Positions 25,944-35,375 of a DNA stretch of 64,000 nt are shown here, piece after piece. Every line of letters begins with the position of its first letter. Position 1 is the stretch's first letter. Source of the stretch: Rheinheimera texasensis DSM 17496 (GTDB lineage: Bacteria > Pseudomonadota > Gammaproteobacteria > Enterobacterales > Alteromonadaceae); contig NZ_JONU01000008.1 in NCBI RefSeq assembly GCF_000711985.1, positions 186,001 to 250,000 of the forward strand, read 5' to 3'. Made by a program: the position numbers and the translations under genes. Under the pieces are notes generated by a model. That model had not been told where the DNA came from. It saw only the letters and a list, made by a program, of their open reading frames with translations, and did not search any database.

Positions 25944-27104
25944 TTATGGATTTCGCAACCAGCGCAGCGGGTCTACTGCCGCACCTTTTTGCCTGATCTC
26001 AAAATAAAGCCCACTACGGTCGCGGCCACCACTTTGACCGACTAAAGCAACATGGTCGCCGATGCGCACCACGTCACCCGGTGATTTCAGCAAACTCTGG
26101 TTATGTCCGTACAGACTCATCAGGCCATTGCCGTGGTCCAGTACGATGACCCAGCCATAACCGCGCAACCAGTCTGCATAAATTACCTGACCATCGGCGA
26201 CCGCGCGCACCGGCTGGCCATTGGCTGCCTGAATCAAGATACCGCTGGCCGTAGTCTGGCCGCCCTGAGCGGCGCCGAATTTCTGTACTAATGTGCCTTG
26301 CACCGGCCAGGGCAATTGGCCTTGTTTTTTGCCTTTATACGCCAGCCGGCGGTTGGCAGCTTCAGCCTTTAGCTTGGCAATGGTGCTTTGCAGACTTTTT
26401 TCGTTGCCTTTGAGATACGCCAGTTGTTGTTTCTGCTCAGCCAGCAACTCGCGCAGTTTCGCCACACTTTGTTGTTGTTGGTTTTTGGCGGCGACTAAAT
26501 CCTGTTGTTGCGAAGTCAGCTCGTCTAACCGCAGGCTCTGTTCGTGGCGGGTTTGTTGTTGCACACTGGCTAATTGTTCCAGTTCACTGACGGTTTGTTT
26601 CAGTGCCTGCAATTGCTGGATCCGTGCGTTATTGAAGTACTGATAATAAGTCAGCAAACGCTCCAGTTTTAACGCATCCTGCTGATTCAAAAGTAATTGG
26701 GTGTAGTCGTGGCCACCAACTTGATACGCAGCTTTAACCTGGGCTGCCAGCAGCTGTTGTTGAGTTTGCCGCTGTTGTTCCAGCTGTTGCTGCCGCGTTG
26801 CCAATTCAGCCAGTTTTTCATCCAGCATCTGCAGTTGTTGTTGCTGCACGGCCACAGCCGTCGCCGCTTCAGCAAGCTTCGCATCAGCCTGTTTCAGCTG
26901 CTGTTCGGTGTCGCGCAGCTGCTGTTGCTGCTGCGCGCGTTGTTGCTCGGTGCGGGCAATATCTTGCTGCACCGATTTGAGTTCCTGCCGGGCTTTGGCG
27001 GTATCGGATTGTTGCGCCTGCGCGAGCGGCGTCAGCAGCAGCCCAAGCAACAGACCGGTTCCGGCCACGGCAGGATACGCCCAATGGCGCTTCTGGGTGA
27101 TCAC
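25944..27104 (-). CDS. envC: murein hydrolase activator EnvC
   Basis: 386 residues. Signal peptide (ending AQA-QQ), two long Gln-rich coiled-coil segments (about 35-250), and a C-terminal LytM (M23-like) domain (about 275-385) with [42 protein letters not shown]. The zinc ligands of active M23 peptidases are incomplete (LYFEIR where an HxH would be), as expected for EnvC, which activates AmiA/AmiB at the septum under FtsEX control. It starts with GTG overlapping the gpmI stop (GTGA), so it is coupled to gpmI. Confidence 0.92.
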   Translation of the reverse strand: MITQKRHWAYPAVAGTGLLLGLLLTPLAQAQQSDTAKARQELKSVQQDIARTEQQRAQQQQQLRDTEQQLKQADAKLAEAATAVAVQQQQLQMLDEKLAELATRQQQLEQQRQTQQQLLAAQVKAAYQVGGHDYTQLLLNQQDALKLERLLTYYQYFNNARIQQLQALKQTVSELEQLASVQQQTRHEQSLRLDELTSQQQDLVAAKNQQQQSVAKLRELLAEQKQQLAYLKGNEKSLQSTIAKLKAEAANRRLAYKGKKQGQLPWPVQGTLVQKFGAAQGGQTTASGILIQAANGQPVRAVADGQVIYADWLRGYGWVIVLDHGNGLMSLYGHNQSLLKSPGDVVRIGDHVALVGQSGGRDRSGLYFEIRQKGAAVDPLRWLRNP

Positions 27105-28645
27105 CGCAGTTTAAACAATACTTTGCCGGTCATTTCAGCCGGTACCGGCATGCCAAGCAGCGTCAGCATCGTCGGCGCTATATCACTCAAGATGCCGCCA
27201 TCAACCACATCAGCCGGCCGGCCGACATAAATCAGCGGCACTGGGTCCGAAGTGTGCGCTGTGTGCGCCTGACCGGATTCGTGATCGACCATTTGCTCCG
27301 CATTGCCGTGGTCGGCGGTGATAATGCATTCGCCGCCAACAGCCGCCAGGGCTTCAACTACCCGGCCAATGCAGTGGTCAACCGCTTCAACCGCTTTAAC
27401 CGCCGCTGACAAAATGCCGGTATGGCCGACCATGTCGCCATTGGGGTAGTTGCAGATAATGACGTCATATTGCTGGCTATGAATGGCTTCGACCAGTTTG
27501 TCGGTCAGCAGCGTCGAGTTCATTTCCGGCTGCAGGTCATACGTGGCGACATTCGGTGACGGGATCAGGATGCGTTCTTCGCCCGGAAATACGTCTTCGC
27601 GGCCACCGCTAAAGAAAAAGGTGACGTGGGCGTATTTCTCGGTTTCAGAAATCCGCAGCTGGGTTTTCTGATGTTTGGCCAGCCATTCACCGAGCACGTT
27701 ATTCAGGCTCTCCGGCGGATAAGCGACCGGCGCTTTGATGTCGGCGGCATATTCAGTCAGCTGGACAAAAGCACCGAGTGCCACCACACGTTTGCGGGCA
27801 AAAGCATCAAAAGTAGCTTCAGTAAAAGTACGGCTGAACTGACGGGCGCGGTCGGCGCGGAAGTTCATAAAAATCAGCGCATCGCCATCTTCTAATTGCA
27901 CCGGCTGGCCGTCGTTGCCAACAATAGCGGTGGCTTTAACAAATTCGTCGTTTTCACCGCGCTCATACGCAGCGTGCAGGGCGGAAACGGCGTCTGTTGC
28001 GGTGTAAGCTGCGGTGCCATCAACAATCAGGTCATAAGCCTGTTCAACGCGGTCCCAGCGTTTGTCCCGGTCCATTGCATAATAGCGGCCGACAACAGTA
28101 GCGATTTGGCCTTTGCCCAGCTCCTGACAACGCTGTTGCACCCGTAATAAGGAGGCTTCGGCACTGCGTGGAGGGGTATCGCGACCATCAAGGAATGCAT
28201 GCAAATAAATCTTGTCAGCCCCCTGACGGGCGGCCAGTTCAATCATCGCGAGTAAATGGTCTTCGTGGCTGTGCACGCCACCAGGCGATAATAAGCCCAT
28301 CAGATGGACGGCTTTGCCGGCTTGTACCGCGGTTTGCACGGCGCCGGTCAGGACCGGGTTGGTGAAAAAGTCGCCATCTGCAATGGCTTTGGTGATGCGG
28401 GTCAGTTCCTGATACACCACACGGCCTGAGCCTAAATTAACGTGGCCGACTTCAGAGTTGCCCATTTGACCGTCTGGCAGACCTACGTCCATACCAGAAC
28501 CGGAAATCAGACTATGCGGACAATCGCGCCACAACCGGTCCATCACCGGTGTATTGGCCTGAGCGATAGCATTATCCGCCGGGTCTTCGCGATAGCCCCA
28601 TCCATCCAGAATCAACAGTACCAGGGGTTTGCCAGACTTCGCCAT
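27101..28645 (-). CDS. gpmI: 2,3-bisphosphoglycerate-independent phosphoglycerate mutase
   Basis: 514 residues. It interconverts 3- and 2-phosphoglycerate using two manganese ions. Alkaline phosphatase superfamily motifs: [13 protein letters not shown], the nucleophile Ser in [65 protein letters not shown] and [11 protein letters not shown]. The ATG at 28645 has GGAGC upstream. It is the first gene of gpmI-envC-yibQ, the arrangement in E. coli. Confidence 0.96.
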   Translation of the reverse strand: MAKSGKPLVLLILDGWGYREDPADNAIAQANTPVMDRLWRDCPHSLISGSGMDVGLPDGQMGNSEVGHVNLGSGRVVYQELTRITKAIADGDFFTNPVLTGAVQTAVQAGKAVHLMGLLSPGGVHSHEDHLLAMIELAARQGADKIYLHAFLDGRDTPPRSAEASLLRVQQRCQELGKGQIATVVGRYYAMDRDKRWDRVEQAYDLIVDGTAAYTATDAVSALHAAYERGENDEFVKATAIVGNDGQPVQLEDGDALIFMNFRADRARQFSRTFTEATFDAFARKRVVALGAFVQLTEYAADIKAPVAYPPESLNNVLGEWLAKHQKTQLRISETEKYAHVTFFFSGGREDVFPGEERILIPSPNVATYDLQPEMNSTLLTDKLVEAIHSQQYDVIICNYPNGDMVGHTGILSAAVKAVEAVDHCIGRVVEALAAVGGECIITADHGNAEQMVDHESGQAHTAHTSDPVPLIYVGRPADVVDGGILSDIAPTMLTLLGMPVPAEMTGKVLFKLR

Positions 28646-28882
28646 AACTTGCTCCGCTTCTTAGTTACTTGATCTCGTTAATTGATCAACATTTTTCCCG
28701 TATCTAATCCGTGCTCATCTTACCGAAATTCAGCGGTGACTCCAATCGCTGCTGTGCAGAAACTGCGCAATCAGCCGGACAAGCCGTCGGCGGACGCGCT
28801 GAGGCGGCGGCGGAGGGCTGTTTTTGCCATCGAAACCCGTTATACTCCGGCGCTGATCCTGTGACCAGATGAACGGAATGTT

Positions 28883-29308
28883 ATGCAACAATACGTCGAA
28901 TTTGCCGGAAATCACCCGATCTTAGTGGTGATGTGGATAGGTCTGCTGCTGGCGATTATTGTCAGTTATATCCAGGCTATGTTTTCAAAATTACAGTTCG
29001 TCACACCGACTGAGCTGACATTGTTAGTCAACCGCGAAGATGCGCTGGTGCTGGATATCCGCAGCAACGATGATTTTAAACGCGGTCATATTACTGGCGC
29101 CCGCAATATTCCGCTGGCGCAACTGTCTGGCCAGATTGGCAGCCTTGAAAAGGCCAAAGATGCACCCATTATAGTGGTCTGTCAGGCTGGCATGTCCGCA
29201 CAAGGGGCGGCAAAACAGTTGTCAGCTGCTGGTTTCAGCCGCGTTGCGGTGTTGACCGGCGGTATGGGTAAATGGGCTGAAGCCAGTTTACCTGTGGTAA
29301 AAAAATAA
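28883..29308 (+). CDS. yibN: membrane-anchored rhodanese-like protein
   Basis: 141 residues. One N-terminal membrane helix (about 13-34, ILVVMWIGLLLAIIVSYIQAMF) is followed by a rhodanese domain (LVLDIRSNDDFKRGHITGARNIPLAQL) with the active-site Cys in VVCQAGMSAQGAA. Probably a sulfurtransferase facing the cytoplasm. It is the first gene of yibN-grxC-secB-gpsA, divergent from gpmI with a 237-base gap. Confidence 0.9.
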   Translation: MQQYVEFAGNHPILVVMWIGLLLAIIVSYIQAMFSKLQFVTPTELTLLVNREDALVLDIRSNDDFKRGHITGARNIPLAQLSGQIGSLEKAKDAPIIVVCQAGMSAQGAAKQLSAAGFSRVAVLTGGMGKWAEASLPVVKK

Positions 29309-29321
29309 CCGGAGCAGTGCA

Positions 29322-29585
29322 ATGAGCAGTCCCAGCGTCACTATTTACACCAAAGAATATTGTCCGTATTGTGTGCGCGCTAAGGCTCTGCTCAGCCACA
29401 AAGGCGTCGAATTTCACGAAATAAAAATCGATGCTCAGCCTGAACTCAGACCAGAAATGATTGAAAGATCAGGCGGTCGCAGCACTGTGCCGCAAATCTT
29501 CATCAATGACCAACATATCGGTGGCTGTGATGACCTGCATGCGTTAGACGCGCAGGGTCGGTTAGACACACTACTTCAACTTTAA
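29322..29585 (+). CDS. grxC: glutaredoxin 3
   Basis: 87 residues. Dithiol active site CPYC (YTKEYCPYCVRAKALL), the TVPQIFI cis-Pro loop and GGCDDLHAL glutathione-binding motif. It reduces disulfides with glutathione. GGAG lies upstream of the ATG; there are 13 bases to yibN and 21 to secB. Confidence 0.95.
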   Translation: MSSPSVTIYTKEYCPYCVRAKALLSHKGVEFHEIKIDAQPELRPEMIERSGGRSTVPQIFINDQHIGGCDDLHALDAQGRLDTLLQL

Positions 29586-29606
29586 GCATATTCTCAGGGA
29601 ACCATC

Positions 29607-30089
29607 ATGGCCGACGAACAACTGAACGTAGCTGCGGAAGAGCAGCAAGTCCCATTTGCTATCCAGCGTATTTACGTCAAAGACATCTCTTTTGAATCAC
29701 CAAACGCACCGGCAATTTTCCGCAAAGACTGGCAGCCGGAAGTGAAGTTAGATCTGGATACCCGTAGCGAAAAACTTGAAGACAACATGTTCGAAGTGGT
29801 TCTATCGCTGACGGTAACCACCACTGTAGGCGGTGAAACCGCTTTCCTGTGTGAAGTGCAACAAGCCGGTATCTTTGCCGTGCCAGAACTGCAGGATGCA
29901 CAAATGGCTCACATGCTGGCATCTTTCTGCCCGAATATCCTGTTCCCATACGCCCGTGAAACTGTGGCTAACCTGGTGAACCGCGGTACTTTCCCACAAC
30001 TGAACCTGGCTCCGGTTAACTTTGACGCGCTGTTTGCTCAATATGTGCAACAACGTCAGGCGGAAGCCCAGGCGCAATTGCCAAACTAA
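29607..30089 (+). CDS. secB: protein-export chaperone SecB
   Basis: 160 residues. Family motifs [80 protein letters not shown]. It keeps precursors unfolded and hands them to SecA. AGGGA lies upstream of the ATG. It is followed by gpsA after 12 bases, as in E. coli. Confidence 0.97.
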   Translation: MADEQLNVAAEEQQVPFAIQRIYVKDISFESPNAPAIFRKDWQPEVKLDLDTRSEKLEDNMFEVVLSLTVTTTVGGETAFLCEVQQAGIFAVPELQDAQMAHMLASFCPNILFPYARETVANLVNRGTFPQLNLAPVNFDALFAQYVQQRQAEAQAQLPN

Positions 30090-30101
30090 GCCGTCAGTCG
30101 C

Positions 30102-31106
30102 ATGACTTTGCAATCGGCAATTACGGTTTTAGGCGCCGGCTCCTACGGCACGGCGCTGGCGATCTGTCTGGCGCGCAACGGTCATTCCACTTTGTTGTGG
30201 GGCCGCAACAGTGCGGATATCGCCGCCATGGCGCGGGACCGGATTAATCATCACTATTTGCCGGATATTGTGTTGCCGGAACAACTGGCGGTGACCGATG
30301 ATCTGCAGGCGGCCGTGAAAGCCAGCCAGAACGTTTTGGTGGTGGTGCCAAGTCATGCCTTTGCCGACACTTTAAGGCAAATCAAGCCGTTTTTACTGCC
30401 GCACGCCCGGGTTGCCTGGGCGACCAAAGGTCTGGAGCCGGACACTGGCCGGCTACTGCAGGATGTCGCCCGCGATATTCTCGGTGACGAAGTGTCGCTG
30501 GCAGTATTATCCGGGCCAACTTTTGCTAAGGAACTGGCAAAAGGTTTGCCGACTGCGATATCGCTGTCGTCAACTGACGCCGAATTCATCACAGTGCTGT
30601 CTGATTTGTTGCACTGTGGCAAAACCTTCCGTGTTTATACCAATCCGGATTTTATTGGCGTGCAGCTCGGTGGCGCAGTGAAAAACGTCATTGCTATCGG
30701 TGCCGGTATGGCCGACGGTATCGGCTTTGGTGCCAATGCCCGCACAGCGTTGATCACCCGTGGTCTGACGGAGATGTGCCGGTTAGGTTGTGCTTTAGGT
30801 GCGAAAAAAGAAACCTTTATGGGCATGGCTGGTTTAGGTGATTTAGTGCTGACCTGTACCGACAATCAATCCCGTAACCGTCGCTTTGGTTTGTTATTGG
30901 GGCAGGGCGTCGGTGTCGATGAGGCCATCCAGCAAATCGGCCAGGTCGTCGAAGGGTATCGCAACGCCCGCGAAGTCTATAACCTGGCGACCAGGGTGGG
31001 CGTCGAAATGCCAATTACCGAACAAATTTATCAGGTGTTGTATCAGGGCAAAGATGCCCGGGCTGCCGCGCTGGATTTATTAGGCCGGGAAAAACGCGAC
31101 GAATAA
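30102..31106 (+). CDS. gpsA: glycerol-3-phosphate dehydrogenase [NAD(P)+]
   Basis: 334 residues. It makes sn-glycerol 3-phosphate for phospholipids. Rossmann motif [37 protein letters not shown]; catalytic Lys in [57 protein letters not shown]. Last gene of the yibN operon. It converges with the GGDEF/EAL gene 1 base away, with no terminator hairpin seen in the gap. Confidence 0.96.
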   Translation: MTLQSAITVLGAGSYGTALAICLARNGHSTLLWGRNSADIAAMARDRINHHYLPDIVLPEQLAVTDDLQAAVKASQNVLVVVPSHAFADTLRQIKPFLLPHARVAWATKGLEPDTGRLLQDVARDILGDEVSLAVLSGPTFAKELAKGLPTAISLSSTDAEFITVLSDLLHCGKTFRVYTNPDFIGVQLGGAVKNVIAIGAGMADGIGFGANARTALITRGLTEMCRLGCALGAKKETFMGMAGLGDLVLTCTDNQSRNRRFGLLLGQGVGVDEAIQQIGQVVEGYRNAREVYNLATRVGVEMPITEQIYQVLYQGKDARAAALDLLGREKRDE

Positions 31107-31107
31107 A

Positions 31108-32865
31108 TCAACTGGCCTGCTGCCATTGCTGCTGCAGGCCGTAGGGTAACTGCTGGCCACTGACCGGCCGCATCTTGCTGAAATGTAAGCCGCGGCAACT
31201 GTAGCAGCCCATCACATGCAGCAGATAAGCCTGCATCTCAGTATCCACTCCCTGCACACTGACTTGTAACCCCTGATGGATCAATAACCGGATGAGACTG
31301 GCACAGGCATTGCGCTGCGTGTCAGATTCCTCCAGCTGTCGGATCACCTGCTCTGATAGTTCCGCCGCTTGCCAGTAGGGTTGCTGTAGCAGCTGCAAAG
31401 CGCTGACACCATGCCCGACCTGGCCAATCATCAGTCCAAATCCTGCAGCCATCAGAGCTTCGGCCTGCGCGTTAAATCCTGCCGGGTCTTGCAGCCAGCC
31501 CTCTTCGGTCAGACACAATACAAACTGACTGGCCTGCAGTTGATGGTCGTGTAACAGACTTTGCAAAAAAGTCAGCAGGCCACTGTGGCGAAAGTTGGCT
31601 GCCGACAATTCAACTTGTACCGGCGGCAATTCGTCAAGCCGGTGCCATAGCTCCAGCAACTGGCAGGTCTGGCAAAAAGCCCAGCGTTCCAGCGCCAGCA
31701 ACTGCCCGGTTTGCTCGGCCAGCGGTTTCAGCGCTGCGTAATTCAGTAGGCCCCGGCTTGGTGACCGCCAGTGTAGCTCGAGCCTGACGGCGTGGGCCAC
31801 GCCGCTCGACAGTTCAATAACAGGTTGTGACCAAATCTCCAGCTGGTATTGAGTCAGCGCCTGCTGTAACTCGGCCTGCAGTTGAATGCCGACCACTGTA
31901 CTTTGGTTTTGCATTTGCCACAGATGCAGCTTGTCCGGCACTGTGCTGGCGATTTGCAGCGCCTGCGCCGCATGAGCCTGCAGTTCGTCGATGTTTGGGC
32001 CAGCATCAGGGAAGATAGCGATGCCGGCATGACAATCCAACCGGATTTCTGCTGCCGGGATCACAAAAGGTCCCTGACAAAAACTCAGGATCTCCCGGGT
32101 GAGCTGCAGTGCCTGCTGCTGTGACTGTTCGTCGTGGCCCGTCAGGCTGAGCAATATCGCCAGTTGCTGTGGTCCCAGCCGGGCAAAAAAAGCTGACGGT
32201 GGCATTTCAGCCTGAACATTGTTGACCAGCTGCTGCATCAGGCTGTCGGCCGCCGCACTGCCGAAATTGCGCCGGATCGACTGAAATTCGGTGATATCCA
32301 GCAAGACCAGTGCAAAGCTGTGATAACGCAGTTGGTGGCGGTTCAATTGCTGTTGCAACCAATAGCGCCACAGCGGCTCTGCCGGTAATCCGGTGACGGG
32401 ATCCAGGCAGGCTTCAACCTGGCTTTGCATCTGGTCCAGTTCAGGCTGCAGCGGTCGCCAGCGCCAGAGTAAATGCTGGCGCCGATAACCGGGAATGATG
32501 CTGACCTGCAGCTGAAAGGCCTGTCTGGACTGCTCGCCAACCCAGACCAGCCCCTGCCAGTGCGGGCTGATTTGTAACATCGCCATAATGTCAGGGAATC
32601 CGGGATGTTGACCATCGGCTGAAAAAAACAACTGCGATGCTAAGTGGGTAGTCAGTTGCGGAAAGCGGGTTTCATTGTTGTGCCACAGCTGTTTGCCGTC
32701 GGCATCGGTCAGCCAGAAGGCGGCAGACTGTTGCTGCAAATACCCCAATAATGCCTGATTTTGCAGAGGGTTACGCTGTAACGTCCATAATCTTACTAAT
32801 ACAGCGCTGCTTGCAACAGCCACGAGGCCAGCCAGTATCAGGTAGATCCATTCTGAGATTTCCAT
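31108..32865 (-). CDS. degenerate GGDEF-EAL protein
   Basis: 585 residues. N-terminal membrane helix (about 7-29), a PAS-like region (about 45-140), a GGDEF-like domain (about 150-320) where the motif is ARLGPQQLAI, and an EAL-like domain (about 330-580) where ExLxR is RLELHW and DDFGTGYSS is replaced by IGQVGHGVSAL. The catalytic residues of both domains are missing, so neither c-di-GMP synthesis nor breakdown is expected. The frame is intact over 1.7 kb, which suggests a kept regulatory role, for example in binding RNA or protein partners as CsrD does, although no close similarity to CsrD is evident. It converges with gpsA. Confidence 0.8.
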   Translation of the reverse strand: MEISEWIYLILAGLVAVASSAVLVRLWTLQRNPLQNQALLGYLQQQSAAFWLTDADGKQLWHNNETRFPQLTTHLASQLFFSADGQHPGFPDIMAMLQISPHWQGLVWVGEQSRQAFQLQVSIIPGYRRQHLLWRWRPLQPELDQMQSQVEACLDPVTGLPAEPLWRYWLQQQLNRHQLRYHSFALVLLDITEFQSIRRNFGSAAADSLMQQLVNNVQAEMPPSAFFARLGPQQLAILLSLTGHDEQSQQQALQLTREILSFCQGPFVIPAAEIRLDCHAGIAIFPDAGPNIDELQAHAAQALQIASTVPDKLHLWQMQNQSTVVGIQLQAELQQALTQYQLEIWSQPVIELSSGVAHAVRLELHWRSPSRGLLNYAALKPLAEQTGQLLALERWAFCQTCQLLELWHRLDELPPVQVELSAANFRHSGLLTFLQSLLHDHQLQASQFVLCLTEEGWLQDPAGFNAQAEALMAAGFGLMIGQVGHGVSALQLLQQPYWQAAELSEQVIRQLEESDTQRNACASLIRLLIHQGLQVSVQGVDTEMQAYLLHVMGCYSCRGLHFSKMRPVSGQQLPYGLQQQWQQAS

Positions 32866-32965
32866 CTGAGCATTCCTTGCGCAATGACCTTCGCCAACTA
32901 TAGAAGTCTGTCGAAAAAATCGCCACTACGCGAGTGCAGAAAACGTTGGTTCGCACAGACAGCGG

Positions 32966-32993
32966 TTTTCATCAACACGCCCTGGGGTATAAT
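32966..32993 (+). promoter_or_regulatory. sigma-70 promoter of trmL
   Basis: A perfect TATAAT (32988-32993) lies 16 bases after TTTTCA (32966-32971). The start of transcription would be about 20 bases before the GTG start at 33021. Confidence 0.6.
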
Positions 32994-33020
32994 CGGTTTT
33001 TTGTCTGCGCCGGAGTCGCT

Positions 33021-33485
33021 GTGTTTCATATCGCGTTGTTTGAACCCAAAATTGCGCCAAATTGTGGCAATATCATTCGACTGGCGGCCAATACTGGTTG
33101 TGCTTTGCATTTAATTGAACCGCTGGGTTTTGATTTTGAAGAGAAAAAGCTGCGGCGCGCTGGCCTCGATTATCACGATTTAGCCAATGTCACCAGGCAT
33201 GCAAGCTATGCCGACATGTTGGCAGCCGTTGCACCTTCACGGGTGCTGGCGCTGACCACTAAAGGCAGCCGGCCGCATACTGAGTTGCAATATTTGCCGG
33301 GCGATCTGTTATTGTTTGGCTCAGAAACCTCAGGCTTGCCGGATGACATTCGCAACGCCATTCCGGCTGAATTACGGCTGCGCATTCCGATGATGCCTGA
33401 CGCCCGCAGCCTGAATCTGGCTAATTCAGTCGCTATTGTCTGTTATGAAGCCTGGCGTCAGCAGGGTTTCACTGGCGCTTTGTAA
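33021..33485 (+). CDS. trmL: tRNA (cytidine/uridine-2'-O-)-methyltransferase TrmL
   Basis: 154 residues. SPOUT-class methyltransferase acting on the wobble base of leucine tRNAs. It follows E. coli TrmL closely: [97 protein letters not shown]. It starts at GTG 33021 (GGAG six bases upstream); the longer frame from 32934 would include the promoter. Confidence 0.93.
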   Translation: MFHIALFEPKIAPNCGNIIRLAANTGCALHLIEPLGFDFEEKKLRRAGLDYHDLANVTRHASYADMLAAVAPSRVLALTTKGSRPHTELQYLPGDLLLFGSETSGLPDDIRNAIPAELRLRIPMMPDARSLNLANSVAIVCYEAWRQQGFTGAL

Positions 33486-33520
33486 CTCCTCTATCGTCGT
33501 GTCCGGCACAGGAGCTTTGG

Positions 33521-34411
33521 ATGAATAGTCAGGAATATAATCTGTGGGTCCGCCGCTCTGGCATGCTGACCATCGCTTTTGCGTTGACGATTGTCGCTAT
33601 CAAGCTGTTTGCGGCTATTGATACCAATGCCGCCTCAATGTTGGCGTCGATGATGGATGCGATGATGGATGTGGCGGTATCGCTGCTGAATTTTGTGGCC
33701 CTGCGCTACGCGTTGAAACCAGCGGACGATGAACACAGATTTGGTCATGGCAAAGCGGAAGCTGTGATGGCGTTGTTTCAGGCGGCGTTCCTGGCTGGTG
33801 CCGCTTTTGTACTGCTGTATCAGGGCTTTAACCGGTTCTTTGTACCTGCGCCTGTGGGTGCTATCAGTAGCGGCATCTGGGCCATGCTGGTGTGTAGCGG
33901 CCTGACGTTGACGCTGGTATTGCTGCAACGCTGGGTCATCAAAAAGACCGGTTCACTGGCAGTGAACGCTGATCAGGCGCACTATCGCGGTGACTTACTG
34001 ATGAATGCTGCAGTGCTTCTGGCGCTGTATCTGGTGCAAAACAGCCTGTTATGGGCTGATGCTGTGATAGCAATCCTGATCGCCGGTTATCTATTGTTCA
34101 ATGCTGCGCAGCTGCTACGCGAGAGCATGGTGCATTTATTGGATGAGGAATTGCCGGAAACAGATCGGCAGCAAATTCTGCAACAACTACAGCAGATGTC
34201 GGGCGTGCTGGGTGTCGAACAGCTGCGCACCCGCCGGGCCGGGCCAAGGGTGTTTGTACAGCTACGTTTGTTACTGCCGCAGGACTGGAGTTTGCAAAAA
34301 GCCCATCAGGTAACCGATTTAGCCGAGCAGCAAATTGCCGCCTTATATACCGATGCCGAAGTGATTATTCATCCGGACCCGTCGCCGCATGCTGTGTCAG
34401 CCACTGATTGA
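33521..34411 (+). CDS. fieF: cation diffusion facilitator, FieF type
   Basis: 296 residues, six membrane helices and a cytoplasmic C-terminal domain. Zinc/iron site residues are visible in SMMDAMMDVAVSLLNF (helix 2) and HYRGDLLMNAAVLLAL (helix 5), with the conserved HRFGHGKAEAVMALFQAAF. It exports Zn2+/Fe2+ in exchange for protons. AGGAG lies before the ATG. Its last 47 bases overlap the end of the opposing pldB-like gene. Confidence 0.92.
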   Translation: MNSQEYNLWVRRSGMLTIAFALTIVAIKLFAAIDTNAASMLASMMDAMMDVAVSLLNFVALRYALKPADDEHRFGHGKAEAVMALFQAAFLAGAAFVLLYQGFNRFFVPAPVGAISSGIWAMLVCSGLTLTLVLLQRWVIKKTGSLAVNADQAHYRGDLLMNAAVLLALYLVQNSLLWADAVIAILIAGYLLFNAAQLLRESMVHLLDEELPETDRQQILQQLQQMSGVLGVEQLRTRRAGPRVFVQLRLLLPQDWSLQKAHQVTDLAEQQIAALYTDAEVIIHPDPSPHAVSATD

Positions 34412-35375
34412 TCAGACTAAACACTAGTGCCCGCTCAGCGTCAGTGCCGGCCAGTAATTCATGTTTGGCGCCGGCGATTTGCTGCAACAGGATGCCATGT
34501 TGTTGTGACAAGCTGGTTTGCGCGCTGTTCGCCACCACCGTATCGGCGCCGGCCTGAAGGAGCAACATCGGCAGCTGTGGTTTGCGACCATCCCGGATCT
34601 GACCGCAGGCTCGAATTGCAGCATCCAGCCAGGCCCAGCTGACGCCGCCAAGCTGGTATGCCGGATATTGCTGATACAGCTGACGAAACCACTGATAACG
34701 CTCCGCACTGTTGGTTAAGTCATTGCCTTCAAAAGGCTTTGCCTGATAACGCGTCTGGCCCGGTACAAACCAGCCATTGTTGCTACAGCGCCGGTTTAGC
34801 TGATGCATCAGCTTTGCGAGTAGTGCTGCTGCGGCCGGAACCGGACCGAGCGGAATGCCAAACATCGGCGCACTGAACACGGCTGCATTCAGCATTGGCA
34901 GTGCTGTGGTTTGCAAATAACGATACAAAATAGCGCCGCCCATCGAATGGGCCAAAGCCAGCATCGGCAAGTCGGTCTGACTGCGAATATGGCTGATGGC
35001 GAGCGTCAGGTCGTCCACATACAACTGAAAATCAGCGACATCTCCCAGCTGCGGCTCTGGCTCCGGCCGCTGTGCCAGGCCCTGACCGCGGTGGTCCAGT
35101 ACAAATACCTGATAACCAGAGCACAAAGCGTCCTGCGCCAGTTCGGCATATTTATGCGCTGCTTCAATCCGTCCCGGCACCAGCAATAATGCTGCCGCTG
35201 GCTTGCGCCAGGCCGGCAGCGTGGTTTTGCTGTACAGGCAAAATCGAACGCCATCGCGGCCCGTCAGATCAGTCCGGCTGAATTGCTGCCAATAGTGGTC
35301 CAGCTTTTGGGAAACTGCTGGTGTAGCGATTTGACCGGCACTGAATTGAGCCTGCAATGGTGGAAAGTACTTCAA
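34365..35375 (-). CDS. pldB: lysophospholipase L2-like alpha/beta hydrolase
   Basis: About 336 residues. The alpha/beta hydrolase core has LLLVPGRIEAAHKYAELA, FVLDHRGQGLAQR, the nucleophile motif ALAHSMGGAILYRYL, a C-terminal Asp (LQAGADTVV) and His (GAKHELL). It resembles PldB, which hydrolyses lysophospholipids at the inner membrane. Preferred start is TTG 35375: AGGAG lies 8 bases upstream and it overlaps the cpxA stop (TTGA), giving coupling; a TTG at 35411 lacks a ribosome site. Placing it behind CpxRA suggests a link between phospholipid repair and envelope stress. The 3' end overlaps fieF by 47 bases tail to tail. Confidence 0.82.
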   Translation of the reverse strand: MKYFPPLQAQFSAGQIATPAVSQKLDHYWQQFSRTDLTGRDGVRFCLYSKTTLPAWRKPAAALLLVPGRIEAAHKYAELAQDALCSGYQVFVLDHRGQGLAQRPEPEPQLGDVADFQLYVDDLTLAISHIRSQTDLPMLALAHSMGGAILYRYLQTTALPMLNAAVFSAPMFGIPLGPVPAAAALLAKLMHQLNRRCSNNGWFVPGQTRYQAKPFEGNDLTNSAERYQWFRQLYQQYPAYQLGGVSWAWLDAAIRACGQIRDGRKPQLPMLLLQAGADTVVANSAQTSLSQQHGILLQQIAGAKHELLAGTDAERALVFSLINQWLTQHAATGPDE

